Assembly: GCA_016235815.1 (NCBI GenBank)
Contig: JACRIM010000045.1
Span: 62,001 to 126,000 of the forward strand
Length of the DNA stretch: 64,000 bases
DNA from: Planctomycetota bacterium
Lineage (GTDB): Bacteria > Planctomycetota > Phycisphaerae > UBA1845 > UTPLA1
Reading direction: 5' to 3'
Positions 35,028 through 43,423 of this stretch are shown in pieces. Within the stretch, counting starts at the first letter, position 1. Each line of letters begins with the position of its first letter. The notes beneath the pieces are model-generated. The model ran no database searches, was not told the DNA's origin, and saw only the letters and a list, made by a program, of their open reading frames with translations. Position numbers and translations under genes: made by a program.

Positions 35028-37565
35028 TCAATTTCGCGAGCTGAACTCATCGTCCAGATCGGCAGTACCAAAGGAATCATCTTCATTCGCGTTCATATCC
35101 GCCCGATAGCCCCCGCTGCGAACTTCCGTATCACGCTGACGGCGAATCGCCTCCCACTCCTTGTCGGTGATCAGCACCTCGCGAGCCTGGCTGCCTTTGT
35201 ATTCGCCGACGATGCCGGCCGAGGCCATTTGATCGATCAGACGGCTGGCTCGCGAATAGCCGATTTCGAGACGGCGCTGCAGGAGACTCACGCTGCCTCG
35301 GCGGGTCTGCACGATGATCCCTACCGCCTCATCAAAGAGCGGATCACGCTCGCCCGATTCGCCTTCACCCTCGGGGCGTAGTCGCTGCAATTCGTGATGA
35401 AACTCCGGCCTGGCCTTGCCAGAGAGGTCGGTGATAACGGCCCGCAATTCCTGATCGTCGATCCACGTGCCCTGTGCGCGAACCAGCTTCGCCGAGCCTG
35501 GCGGCAGGAAGAGCATGTCGCCTTCGCCCATCAGCACCTCGGCGCCGTTTTGATCCATCACGATCCGGCTGTCCATGCGACTCGCCACGCGGAATGCGAC
35601 TCGACACGGGAGATTGCTCTTGATCAAGCCCGTCACGACATTCGCCTGTGGCCGCTGCGTGGCGACGATGAGGTGAATGCCGACGGCCCGGCTCTTTTGC
35701 GCGAGGCGCGACAGGTGATGCTCGACTTCCTTGCCGCTGGTCATCATCAGGTCCGCCAACTCATCGATGATGATCACGATGTAGGGCAGGTGCGTGGGGA
35801 TCTTCATCTTTTCTTCGTCGTTAGACGGTTGGAATCGCTCGTAGATCTGCTCCTTGGTCATGCGGTTGAAGCTGCCGATGTCGCGCACGCCGGCCTCGGC
35901 GAGCAACTCGTATCGCTCGTCCATCTTCGTCGTGGCCCATTGCAGGATCATCTCAGCCCGCTGCATGTCCGTGACGATCGGGCACATCAGGTGCGGGATT
36001 TCTTTGAAGATGGAAAGCTCGACCATTTTCGGATCGACGAGGATCATCTTCACGTGGTCGGGCCGCTGCGTCATAAGGATGGACATGACCAGCGAATTGA
36101 TGCAGACGCTCTTTCCGCTGCCGGTCGTGCCGGCGATCAGCATGTGAGGCATCGTCGCCACGTCGCAGATCAGCGGATCACCGCTTGAATTCTTACCGAG
36201 GAATACCGGGAGCGCCATCTTGGTCGGCTTCACGCCGCCGAGCATGATCAACTCTTTGAGACGCACCTTCTCCTTGTCGAGATTGGGCACCTCAATACCA
36301 ATGGTGTTCTTGCCGGGGATGGGGGCAACGACGCGAACCGCCGGCGCCTTGAGCGCCCGGGCGATGTCGTTGGCGAGCGAGTTGATCTGGCTGACCTTCG
36401 TGCCGGCCGAGAGTTCCAACTCGAACATGGTGATGACGGGTCCGGTCGTGATTTCCACAACGCGAACCTCGATGCGAAACTCAGCAAGCGTCTGCTCAAG
36501 AATCGCCGCCTTCTCACGAACAACGTTTTCCTGGCTGACGTTGTAGCGCGCCTCGGGGTCGCGCAGGATCGAAAGCGGCGGCAATACATAATCGCCCAAC
36601 TCGGTCGGCCACGCGCTCTTGGCAGTCTTACCCTCGACGCGATCCTTGCCGAGCATCTTGACGATCAACTGCCGCTCCGGCGGAAGCTCTATGTCCTCCC
36701 CCGCGCTCTTCACAGTCGACAACGTTTCCGGAGTGGCCGTTTCATCCACCGATTCAACTTCATCGGCTGCGTCACCATTGTCTTCGTTGCCAGCCGCCTC
36801 GTCGTCATCCAATTGGACCTCGACCGTGGCCGGAGCGGACGCTGCGACCGGCCGCAACGGCAATGGCGAAGGCTTCGCCGTGTTCCCCGCGCCGATCATC
36901 ACGGGCGTTAATCGCCCCTGTGGGGTTGTAGCCACCTTGGCCGCCAGTACCACAGCACGAATCTTTCTCGATGCCAAACCAATCCACGAAGGCACCGCGA
37001 GCAATACATCGTCAATCGTGAGCAGCAGGCCGACCACCAGCGACGCTGAAACGACGAGCAATGTCCCCATTGTGGAAAAGCTGCTCTTCAGAAGTGTTGC
37101 GACTGCAATGCCGAGAATCCCGCCGCGCCCTTCCACGAAACTCGCGCCGCCGTTCGGGTGCATCAGCGCCACGACCGTCGCCGTCACCGTCACCAGCAGC
37201 ACCGCGCCGATCACGCGAAGTGAAACGCCGCCGATCTGCCGGCGCGCCATTCGCGCCAAGGCCGCGCCCGTCAGCAGCATCAGAATCGGGTACACCCCTT
37301 CGCCGAAATAGTGCAGCAACTGGAACGCCACCCATGCCCCGGCCTTGCCGCAGGCGTTGTTCGTCGGGTAGGCCTGAGGCCAGACCGCCGGGTTGGGCCA
37401 ATCGGCCGCGTTGAAGGTCAGCACCGCCACCCATGTGAAGGCGAGGCCCACGCAGGCCCCCACCAGGCGACAATTGCGCAGGGTGGCCATCCGCCGCTCA
37501 AAGGCCGGATCGTCGGTAGTCTTGGTCCTTGCGGCACTTACGTTCTTCGAGGTCTTTTCTGCCAT
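35028..37565 (-). CDS. ftsK: DNA translocase FtsK/SpoIIIE
   Basis: 845 aa. Four or five N-terminal membrane helices (~35-200), an acidic linker (~230-290), the RecA-like motor with Walker A GTTGSGKS and Walker B IIIIDELADLMM, and a C-terminal winged-helix gamma domain (RRLEIGYSRASRLIDQME-like, here with QMASAGIVG) that reads KOPS-type sequences. It moves chromosome ends at the division septum. AAAGGAG precedes the ATG. Confidence 0.95.
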   Translation of the reverse strand: MAEKTSKNVSAARTKTTDDPAFERRMATLRNCRLVGACVGLAFTWVAVLTFNAADWPNPAVWPQAYPTNNACGKAGAWVAFQLLHYFGEGVYPILMLLTGAALARMARRQIGGVSLRVIGAVLLVTVTATVVALMHPNGGASFVEGRGGILGIAVATLLKSSFSTMGTLLVVSASLVVGLLLTIDDVLLAVPSWIGLASRKIRAVVLAAKVATTPQGRLTPVMIGAGNTAKPSPLPLRPVAASAPATVEVQLDDDEAAGNEDNGDAADEVESVDETATPETLSTVKSAGEDIELPPERQLIVKMLGKDRVEGKTAKSAWPTELGDYVLPPLSILRDPEARYNVSQENVVREKAAILEQTLAEFRIEVRVVEITTGPVITMFELELSAGTKVSQINSLANDIARALKAPAVRVVAPIPGKNTIGIEVPNLDKEKVRLKELIMLGGVKPTKMALPVFLGKNSSGDPLICDVATMPHMLIAGTTGSGKSVCINSLVMSILMTQRPDHVKMILVDPKMVELSIFKEIPHLMCPIVTDMQRAEMILQWATTKMDERYELLAEAGVRDIGSFNRMTKEQIYERFQPSNDEEKMKIPTHLPYIVIIIDELADLMMTSGKEVEHHLSRLAQKSRAVGIHLIVATQRPQANVVTGLIKSNLPCRVAFRVASRMDSRIVMDQNGAEVLMGEGDMLFLPPGSAKLVRAQGTWIDDQELRAVITDLSGKARPEFHHELQRLRPEGEGESGERDPLFDEAVGIIVQTRRGSVSLLQRRLEIGYSRASRLIDQMASAGIVGEYKGSQAREVLITDKEWEAIRRQRDTEVRSGGYRADMNANEDDSFGTADLDDEFSSRN

Positions 37566-37754
37566 ATCTCCTTTGATATCGGCAGGATACGAGCGGGGGC
37601 TGGATGGGCCGGGGACGACATCAGGAAGAACCTTTGGAACAGAAACCGAAAGCTACTTCGAAAACGGAAGCAACTTACCACAGCTTTGGAATACGGACAC
37701 AAACCGGGGGGGGACGCGAAGGCCGGCGCTTTGGAAGGCCCAGACCAGTATCAC

Positions 37755-38891
37755 TCAGCGGCAGGGCTGGTCAAACAACAATCCGAGATGGAGGAATTCA
37801 GTTGCAGATTTCGAAAATAGGAGAGAACGTACACGATCCTCAATCTCACTTATCCCATCGATCAATGCCCCGGCGTGGGCTTCGCCGAGGGGGAACGGGT
37901 AATCGCTGCCCAACGCCACGCGCTCCGCGCCGAACAATTTGATTAAATGCCGCAGCGCGTCGGCATCGTGCACCAACGAATCCACCCAAAATCGTGCCGG
38001 CGCCACGCCACCCTTGCCGTCCGGCCGCGCCAGGTAATCTCGCGGATTCACGCTGTTGTCTTTCGCGCAGAGGTCGGGGCGGACGTTGAAGCCATGTTCG
38101 ATGCGGCCGATGGAGCCGGGGAATGCGCCGCCGCCATGCGCAAACGCGATGCGAAGATTCGGCAAACGCTCCAGCACGCCTCCAAAGATCACCGAGCAGA
38201 TCGCCAGGCTTGTCTCCGCCGGCATCCCGACCAACCACGGCAACCAATAATCCGGCATGCGCTCCTTGCCCATCATGTCCCACGGATGAACGAATACCGC
38301 CGCGCCGAGTCGCGCCGCGGTTTCGAAAACAGGGAACAATTCCGCATCGTTCAGATTCCACGCTCGCGAGCGGCCGGTGAACGTGTTGGCTTCGACGTGT
38401 GTTCCGATTTGCACACCGCGCATACCCAGTTCGCCGATGCACCGCTCCAACTCGCGGCATGCCATGTCGGGGTCTTGCAGAGGTATTGTTCCCAGCCCCG
38501 CGAAGCGCGTCGGATACTGCCGCACTACGCCCGCAATGTGGTCGTTGAGCAAACGCGAAACGTGAAGCGCGTCCGCCGACTTCGCCCAATAGCTGAACAT
38601 CACCGGCACGGTGGAGAGAACCTGCATCGTGACGCCGACACGATCACACTCCTCGATTCTCCGCGCAGGGTCCCAGCAGTTATCCGTGATCTCCCGGAAG
38701 ACCTCCCGCCCCTTCATCATTCGCGCGCAGCACGGCTGGTAATGCTCCAGTCGAATAAAGCCCGAATACCCGAACCGCGCGTCGAAATCCGGCCACTCGC
38801 GCGGGAGGATGTGCGTATGCAGGTCGATCTTTTGCGGCGCGAATTTGCTCAGCGAAATACCCTCATTCGCCGGCTCTTTGCACGCGTGCAT
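37755..38891 (-). CDS. ACMSD-like amidohydrolase (amidohydrolase_2) with replaced N-terminus
   Basis: 378 aa from the ATG at 38891 (a GTG at 38915 is also open). Metal-dependent TIM-barrel of the 2-amino-3-carboxymuconate-6-semialdehyde decarboxylase type: DLHTHI near the N-terminus, QIGTHVEAN, FVHPWDMMG, FAHGGGAFPG and LGSDYPFPLGE. ACMSD diverts the kynurenine pathway from quinolinate; 3-hydroxyanthranilate dioxygenase, the preceding step, is at 55.9 kb. The first ~20 residues are encoded by an inserted segment and overlap the PEP-CTERM gene by 43 bases. The native promoter, GTG start and first 27 codons are left behind at 40479-40561. The catalytic body is intact, but expression may now depend on upstream readthrough. 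Confidence 0.75.
   Translation of the reverse strand: MHACKEPANEGISLSKFAPQKIDLHTHILPREWPDFDARFGYSGFIRLEHYQPCCARMMKGREVFREITDNCWDPARRIEECDRVGVTMQVLSTVPVMFSYWAKSADALHVSRLLNDHIAGVVRQYPTRFAGLGTIPLQDPDMACRELERCIGELGMRGVQIGTHVEANTFTGRSRAWNLNDAELFPVFETAARLGAAVFVHPWDMMGKERMPDYWLPWLVGMPAETSLAICSVIFGGVLERLPNLRIAFAHGGGAFPGSIGRIEHGFNVRPDLCAKDNSVNPRDYLARPDGKGGVAPARFWVDSLVHDADALRHLIKLFGAERVALGSDYPFPLGEAHAGALIDGISEIEDRVRSLLFSKSATEFLHLGLLFDQPCR
38752..38831. repeat. 80-bp direct repeat, left copy
   Basis: Identical over all 80 bases to 40479-40558, in the same orientation. It encodes the KIDLHTHI... start of the ACMSD-like protein and is joined to the rest of that gene. Confidence 0.95.
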
Positions 38892-40072
38892 GCGATGCCC
38901 AATGTCAACAAACACACGCTGCCCGGTTCAGGTACGTTGATCGCCGTCAACTGTCCGTTAGCCCCTGCAATATACAAGGCGTCAGGTCCAAGGGTCAGGT
39001 TACCGCTTGCGTTATATGACCAATCAACTTGGTGAGAGTAGATGTTCAGCGCATAGACCTTGCTCGACGTACGCACAAAAAGGTGTGTGTTCGTGGCAAT
39101 CATGTTTCCCGTCAATATGCCTCCCGCTGGAGCTTCCCACGCCCAAAGTGGCGAGCCGTCGGATTCACGTCGAACCGACAAGGCACCTCCAAGAATGGTG
39201 AAGATGTTACCATTTGCAACCGTCGGCTGCCCAGTAAACGCACCCGCGATCTCATAACCGATGGATCGTGTGTCCAATTGGAAGTCAATCAAACGCCCGG
39301 AGTGAATAGCGATCACGTTGTTTCGCGATCCCAGAACCGGAGCGAGATTCATACTCCATCCGTTCCAGTTGAAGTTCGGATCCGGAATGGTGAATGCGGG
39401 AGTTCCACTTAACCGATCGAACACATACAAGCCGGGGGAATACTCACCCACGTAGGCAATGGAATACGCATTGTTGACTGCCGGCGTCCAATCATCGTAC
39501 TGTTGAAGCCCCTGAAACCAGTTTTGGCTGCCGGTGTGTGCATCGAACGAATACATTCCGCCGTAGTATCCGCCATTGACATAGACACGGTTTTGAAACA
39601 CGGTGGGAGCATAGTAACTCTCCCATTGGGCTGAATGCGGAGTTCGGAATACAAGATCACCGGTATCGGCATTGTAGGCGCGAAGGTAGGTATCACTACC
39701 GTGATTACACGTCTGAATGTAAACGTTTCCGTACCCAACACTCGGCGGGTTTACGGAAAAGGGGGCGCCAAAATTCTTGGTCCATAGCGTGTTGCCGGTT
39801 TCGGAACTCAACGCAAAAAGAGCGTCTCCATTCGAGTTGCCCTGAGACACGAACACCTTTCCATCGGCCGCACTTACGGGATTCAATTGACGCCCTCCGG
39901 GAATGGTCTTCTGCCATCGCAATGCAAACTGAGACGGATCCAACCCAATGGGAACGTATCCGTCGTGAGAGGGGTTTCCTTGATAAGTGCTCCACGCCAT
40001 TTGGCCCACGGTTGGTTGAACCAATGATGCGAGAAGGACTGCGATCACGACATGAAACCGAGTTCGAGACAT
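38849..40072 (-). CDS. PQQ-type beta-propeller protein with PEP-CTERM tail
   Basis: 407 aa. A signal peptide (VVIAVLLASLVQPTVG) is followed by repeated beta-propeller blades of the outer-membrane-assembly/pyrroloquinoline-quinone type, with blade turns such as VFVSQGNSNG, YVNGGYYGG, AYNADTGDLVF and VYALNIYSHQ. The C-terminus is VPEPGSVCLLTLG, then a hydrophobic stretch and basic end, the PEP-CTERM sorting signal recognised by exosortase. It is therefore probably anchored in or released from the outer envelope. AAGGAG precedes the start. The whole gene lies in a segment that splits an ACMSD-like gene between 80-bp repeats. Confidence 0.85.
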   Translation of the reverse strand: MSRTRFHVVIAVLLASLVQPTVGQMAWSTYQGNPSHDGYVPIGLDPSQFALRWQKTIPGGRQLNPVSAADGKVFVSQGNSNGDALFALSSETGNTLWTKNFGAPFSVNPPSVGYGNVYIQTCNHGSDTYLRAYNADTGDLVFRTPHSAQWESYYAPTVFQNRVYVNGGYYGGMYSFDAHTGSQNWFQGLQQYDDWTPAVNNAYSIAYVGEYSPGLYVFDRLSGTPAFTIPDPNFNWNGWSMNLAPVLGSRNNVIAIHSGRLIDFQLDTRSIGYEIAGAFTGQPTVANGNIFTILGGALSVRRESDGSPLWAWEAPAGGILTGNMIATNTHLFVRTSSKVYALNIYSHQVDWSYNASGNLTLGPDALYIAGANGQLTAINVPEPGSVCLLTLGIACTRAKSRRMRVFR

Positions 40073-40111
40073 GTGTTTCTCCTTTATCATGAGGGCCCTG
40101 TTCAAAAGCAT

Positions 40112-40478
40112 GGGTGCACTGCGACCCTAGATCAGTGCAGCCCCCAGAAAGGCATTGTAAACCAAGTAATTGCGTAATGTGAACTGCATCTCGAAATGCC
40201 GAGCCTCAAACACTTGCCGGCATTCACCCTCCCAAACTCCGGCCGTAGCACGCAAACCAGCGCTCGCCGTAGCCCCTTTACATCCTTTGATCCGCCTTAC
40301 ACGACGTGACCAACGGATCATTGGCCATGATCAGGGTGATTTGAACTGCGTACGCCCTTGATTCGCCGCCAGACCGCTACAACATGCGACGGGCCTTTTC
40401 AATGTCTCGCTATTAGATAGTCGCTGGTTCTGCTTTTCGGCCCAGGCGATCGGCCAACACGGAGTATGTTGTAGACAG
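40112..40478. other. Upstream region of the inserted PEP-CTERM gene
   Basis: No gene recognised. It contains a small TGCACTG...CAGTGCA hairpin near 40127-40151 and is the rest of the segment lying between the 80-bp repeats. No transposase gene or clear terminal inverted repeat was seen. Confidence 0.5.
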
Positions 40479-40561
40479 CGAATAAAGCCCGAATACCCGA
40501 ACCGCGCGTCGAAATCCGGCCACTCGCGCGGGAGGATGTGCGTATGCAGGTCGATCTTCAC
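40479..40561 (-). pseudogene. Detached 5' end of the ACMSD-like gene
   Basis: GTG at 40559-40561 followed by KIDLHTHILP and 27 codons identical to the start of the ACMSD-like gene, then unrelated sequence. A -10-like TACAAT lies at 40571-40576, ten bases before the GTG. This is the original head of the gene at 37.8-38.8 kb. Confidence 0.85.
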
Positions 40562-40629
40562 GATACCGGGATTGTACCGATGGCTTCGGCTTCGTGCCCC
40601 CAATGAACTGAACCAACAAGCACGGCGGC

Positions 40630-41787
40630 TTACGAACCCTTGCCTACAAGCGCCGTGCGGACGCCTTTCACGATATCCCGGCAGGCCTCCTGCGCCGCCT
40701 GATCCGCCGCATTGGTTGCCACAACCACGGCATAGTCTTTGGTGGGCACGATTTGAATGACGGCAAACCAACGCCCATTGCTGCCGCTGTGGCCCAACGT
40801 CTGGCCGCCGGCCCAATCTTCTTTTCGAATCGCCCATCCATAGGCGTAGTCCTGCCCCGGCGCGACCTGGTGCAACTTCGACATCGTCGCCGCGCTCAGC
40901 AACGGCGTTCCGCCGACCGATCCTTTCAAATGAAATTGCGCGTACTTCGCCCAATCCGCGACCGATGCGTGCACCATTCCCGCCGGCGCGATCACCGCCG
41001 GATTGTCTGACATCGGACCAGCCTTCACGGGAGTATACGCGCCGCCGAAAGAATCATGACCGCTGGGTTGATTGACATCGCCATCAGATCCCGGTGCGCC
41101 AAAACCGGCTGACGCCATGCCGAGCGGCTCGAACAGCATCGACTGCATCAGTTCTTCATACGCCTTACCCGTGGCAGCCTCACACATCGCTCCGGCAATG
41201 ACGAATCCGCTGTTCGAATAGGCAAACGCCGTCCCCGGCGCCGCCACCGGCGGTCGCGGCAGCAGGATTTCCATCATCGCGATCCGCTGCTGCGGCAACG
41301 GGCCTTTGAGCGCGCGAATCTTCGGCCAAGTCTTCATGTCCGGGGCGCGATCCTCGGGAAGGCCCGATCGGTGACACAGCAATTGCTCCAGCGTCACCTT
41401 GTGCCAATCAGGATGAATTGTCTCAACAAGTTTTGGAAATGCATCAGCCATGGTGCGATCCCACGACAACTGGCCCTTTTCCACGAGCATCGCGCAGAGC
41501 GTCGCGGTCATCGATTTGGTGCACGATCCGAGATGAAAACAATCGTCGCCTGTAACGGGGTTCTTCTTCGACTTTGCTTTTCGAAGGCCGACGGCATCCG
41601 CGGCGACCAACCCATCCCCCCGAACGACCGCCGCCGCCAATGCCGGCACCTTCTTCTCGTCGCGTGTCTTCTCAAGGAGCGAATGCAGGGATTCAGCGCT
41701 ATGCCCGGCAGAAGGCTTGGCCTCCTGGGCAAGCGAAATGGTCGATGAACAGACAACCGCCGCAAAAAGAACGAGTCGTGATTTCAT
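40630..41787 (-). CDS. Beta-lactamase-fold serine hydrolase
   Basis: 385 aa with a signal peptide (VLFAAVVCSSTISLAQ). Class C beta-lactamase/DD-peptidase fold: nucleophile SxxK as SCTK, YxN as YSNSG, and a C-terminal HSG-type GHSGSNG. Such proteins act on peptidoglycan peptides, esters or D-amino-acid peptides; the substrate is not evident. The ATG at 41787 begins the signal peptide and is preferred over 41823. Confidence 0.85.
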   Translation of the reverse strand: MKSRLVLFAAVVCSSTISLAQEAKPSAGHSAESLHSLLEKTRDEKKVPALAAAVVRGDGLVAADAVGLRKAKSKKNPVTGDDCFHLGSCTKSMTATLCAMLVEKGQLSWDRTMADAFPKLVETIHPDWHKVTLEQLLCHRSGLPEDRAPDMKTWPKIRALKGPLPQQRIAMMEILLPRPPVAAPGTAFAYSNSGFVIAGAMCEAATGKAYEELMQSMLFEPLGMASAGFGAPGSDGDVNQPSGHDSFGGAYTPVKAGPMSDNPAVIAPAGMVHASVADWAKYAQFHLKGSVGGTPLLSAATMSKLHQVAPGQDYAYGWAIRKEDWAGGQTLGHSGSNGRWFAVIQIVPTKDYAVVVATNAADQAAQEACRDIVKGVRTALVGKGS

Positions 41788-41873
41788 AGGTGCATTCCTC
41801 AGAGAAGACCCAACGGAATGCACAGGACCGGCTCACGAAAATCCTGGGGGTTGCGTGTGAAGGCGCCTGATGC

Positions 41874-42284
41874 CTACGCCAGGATATTGAGAATCTGCCC
41901 GATGAGGTCGGCGCCCCCGGTCAAGTCCGTCGTCGACGGCTGACCCTGCGGGACGTTGGCCGGCCACTGCGTGGGCCATACGCGGCTGTTCAGCAGCTCG
42001 GCTGCAATATCGATCGGGTCACCCTCGCGCAACGCAATGGGCGTGAACAGATCCTTCAGGCCGGAGAGAGTCTGCGAATTGACATACCCGGATGGGTCGA
42101 CAAGCGATTGAGAATCTCCGCCGCCCAGGAAAAGCGTATTCAGGTATTGCCCGGCGTCGAACTGCCGACGGTACGCATTCTGACCGGCCGGCCACTGCGG
42201 CAATCCATACCAATAGCGCGACGTTCCGATTGACGTGCTTACAACCGACGAGCCGTACATGGATGAATTGACGCCACCAATCAT
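41874..42284 (-). CDS. Small hypothetical protein
   Basis: 136 aa, rich in Ser, Gly, Gln, Pro and Trp, no membrane segment. No known motif. The start was set at the ATG directly after GAGGGGG. It ends just downstream of the beta-lactamase-fold gene's start region, with an 86-base gap. Confidence 0.55.
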   Translation of the reverse strand: MIGGVNSSMYGSSVVSTSIGTSRYWYGLPQWPAGQNAYRRQFDAGQYLNTLFLGGGDSQSLVDPSGYVNSQTLSGLKDLFTPIALREGDPIDIAAELLNSRVWPTQWPANVPQGQPSTTDLTGGADLIGQILNILA

Positions 42285-42561
42285 GATTCCCCCTCGCTTC
42301 GATGACGGCCTTCGAACATGCGATGAAACGCATGAGCGAAGGTCCGCAAATGCAGAAAAGAATGGCTCTTTCCCCTCGACGCAATCCACTTGCAAGGTCC
42401 GTGCCCGTCGGCGAAGAATTCACAGTATCCGACGCTAACCCGCGCAACTCGTGACGCCGCAACAAGATCACGAACAGGCCCCACTCACCCTCACAGAAGA
42501 GGACGTTGTCCGGCATGTTCCCCGAATGCAACGCTGTTGCCGCGCAGCATCATCGACGGCG

Positions 42562-43404
42562 TCACCCCGCTGGTTGCGACGCGGCCTCGCGTAGGAACTG
42601 CTGCATCTCCTCAGACATCAGCCCCGCCAACACCAGACTTGTCGAGTCAATAAGGGCATGCGCGATCATGCACGGCCACAACGACCGCGACCGCGCTGCA
42701 ACCGTCGCCAGAACCAATCCCACGATCGTCGTTTGGCATACGCCCATCAGCCCTTGCGTAAAGTGCAGCGACCCGAAGATCACGCTCGAAATCACCACCG
42801 GTCCTATGACACCCTTTGAGAGCGCCCGCAACCGAGTTAGTACGAACCCCCTAAACAAAATCTCCTCGTAGATACCAACGAAAATCGAAAGCGTAAAAAT
42901 CAGCCACAGGGGAATGTCCGACACGCCCCCGAGAAACTCCTCCCGCTCCTTAACGAAATCCACCAGCGATCGCTGCGTCACCAATGCATAAATCAAGTTA
43001 CTGATCGCCCCACCCACAAAGCACACCGGCACCGTCAATAGGCCGATGCCCAGCCACCGCCAATGCCAATTCGTTAACCCGATGGACCCGGCCCGCTGTC
43101 GGCGATGCCGCACCAGCGCCGCCACGGCCCCCATGCAGATCGCGCCGTTCAGAAACGCGGGCAGGATGACGGCGATATCGGGGAAACGCTGCGCCAGCCA
43201 GTGCGGAAACCCTGTTTCAAAAATCGCGGTCATAAACGCGATCGCCAGAAATACAACAATGCAGAGGTCGCGCAACGCGTCGCCGCGGGTAAGCGTGCTA
43301 TCGGGAAAAACCTTGGGAGCGTCGATCGCACGCGCGACCATGTAAGTGACTGGGAGCGGCTGCGGCGTTTGGGATTCGGATTCTGAGGCGGACGGCGGCA
43401 TCAT
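42562..43404 (-). CDS. CPBP family intramembrane metalloprotease
   Basis: 280 aa, about eight membrane helices. Carries the CAAX/Abi catalytic motifs EEILFRGF (EExxxR), FGSLHFTQG and HALIDS. In bacteria these proteases process membrane proteins or confer self-immunity to peptide toxins. No toxin gene is seen nearby. Confidence 0.88.
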   Translation of the reverse strand: MMPPSASESESQTPQPLPVTYMVARAIDAPKVFPDSTLTRGDALRDLCIVVFLAIAFMTAIFETGFPHWLAQRFPDIAVILPAFLNGAICMGAVAALVRHRRQRAGSIGLTNWHWRWLGIGLLTVPVCFVGGAISNLIYALVTQRSLVDFVKEREEFLGGVSDIPLWLIFTLSIFVGIYEEILFRGFVLTRLRALSKGVIGPVVISSVIFGSLHFTQGLMGVCQTTIVGLVLATVAARSRSLWPCMIAHALIDSTSLVLAGLMSEEMQQFLREAASQPAG

Positions 43405-43423
43405 GCCGCGTCATCATACCGCG

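Noticed and set aside
43405-43423. Terminator between CPBP and DUF2339 genes
   Set aside because: Only 19 bases separate them and no hairpin with T-tract is present.
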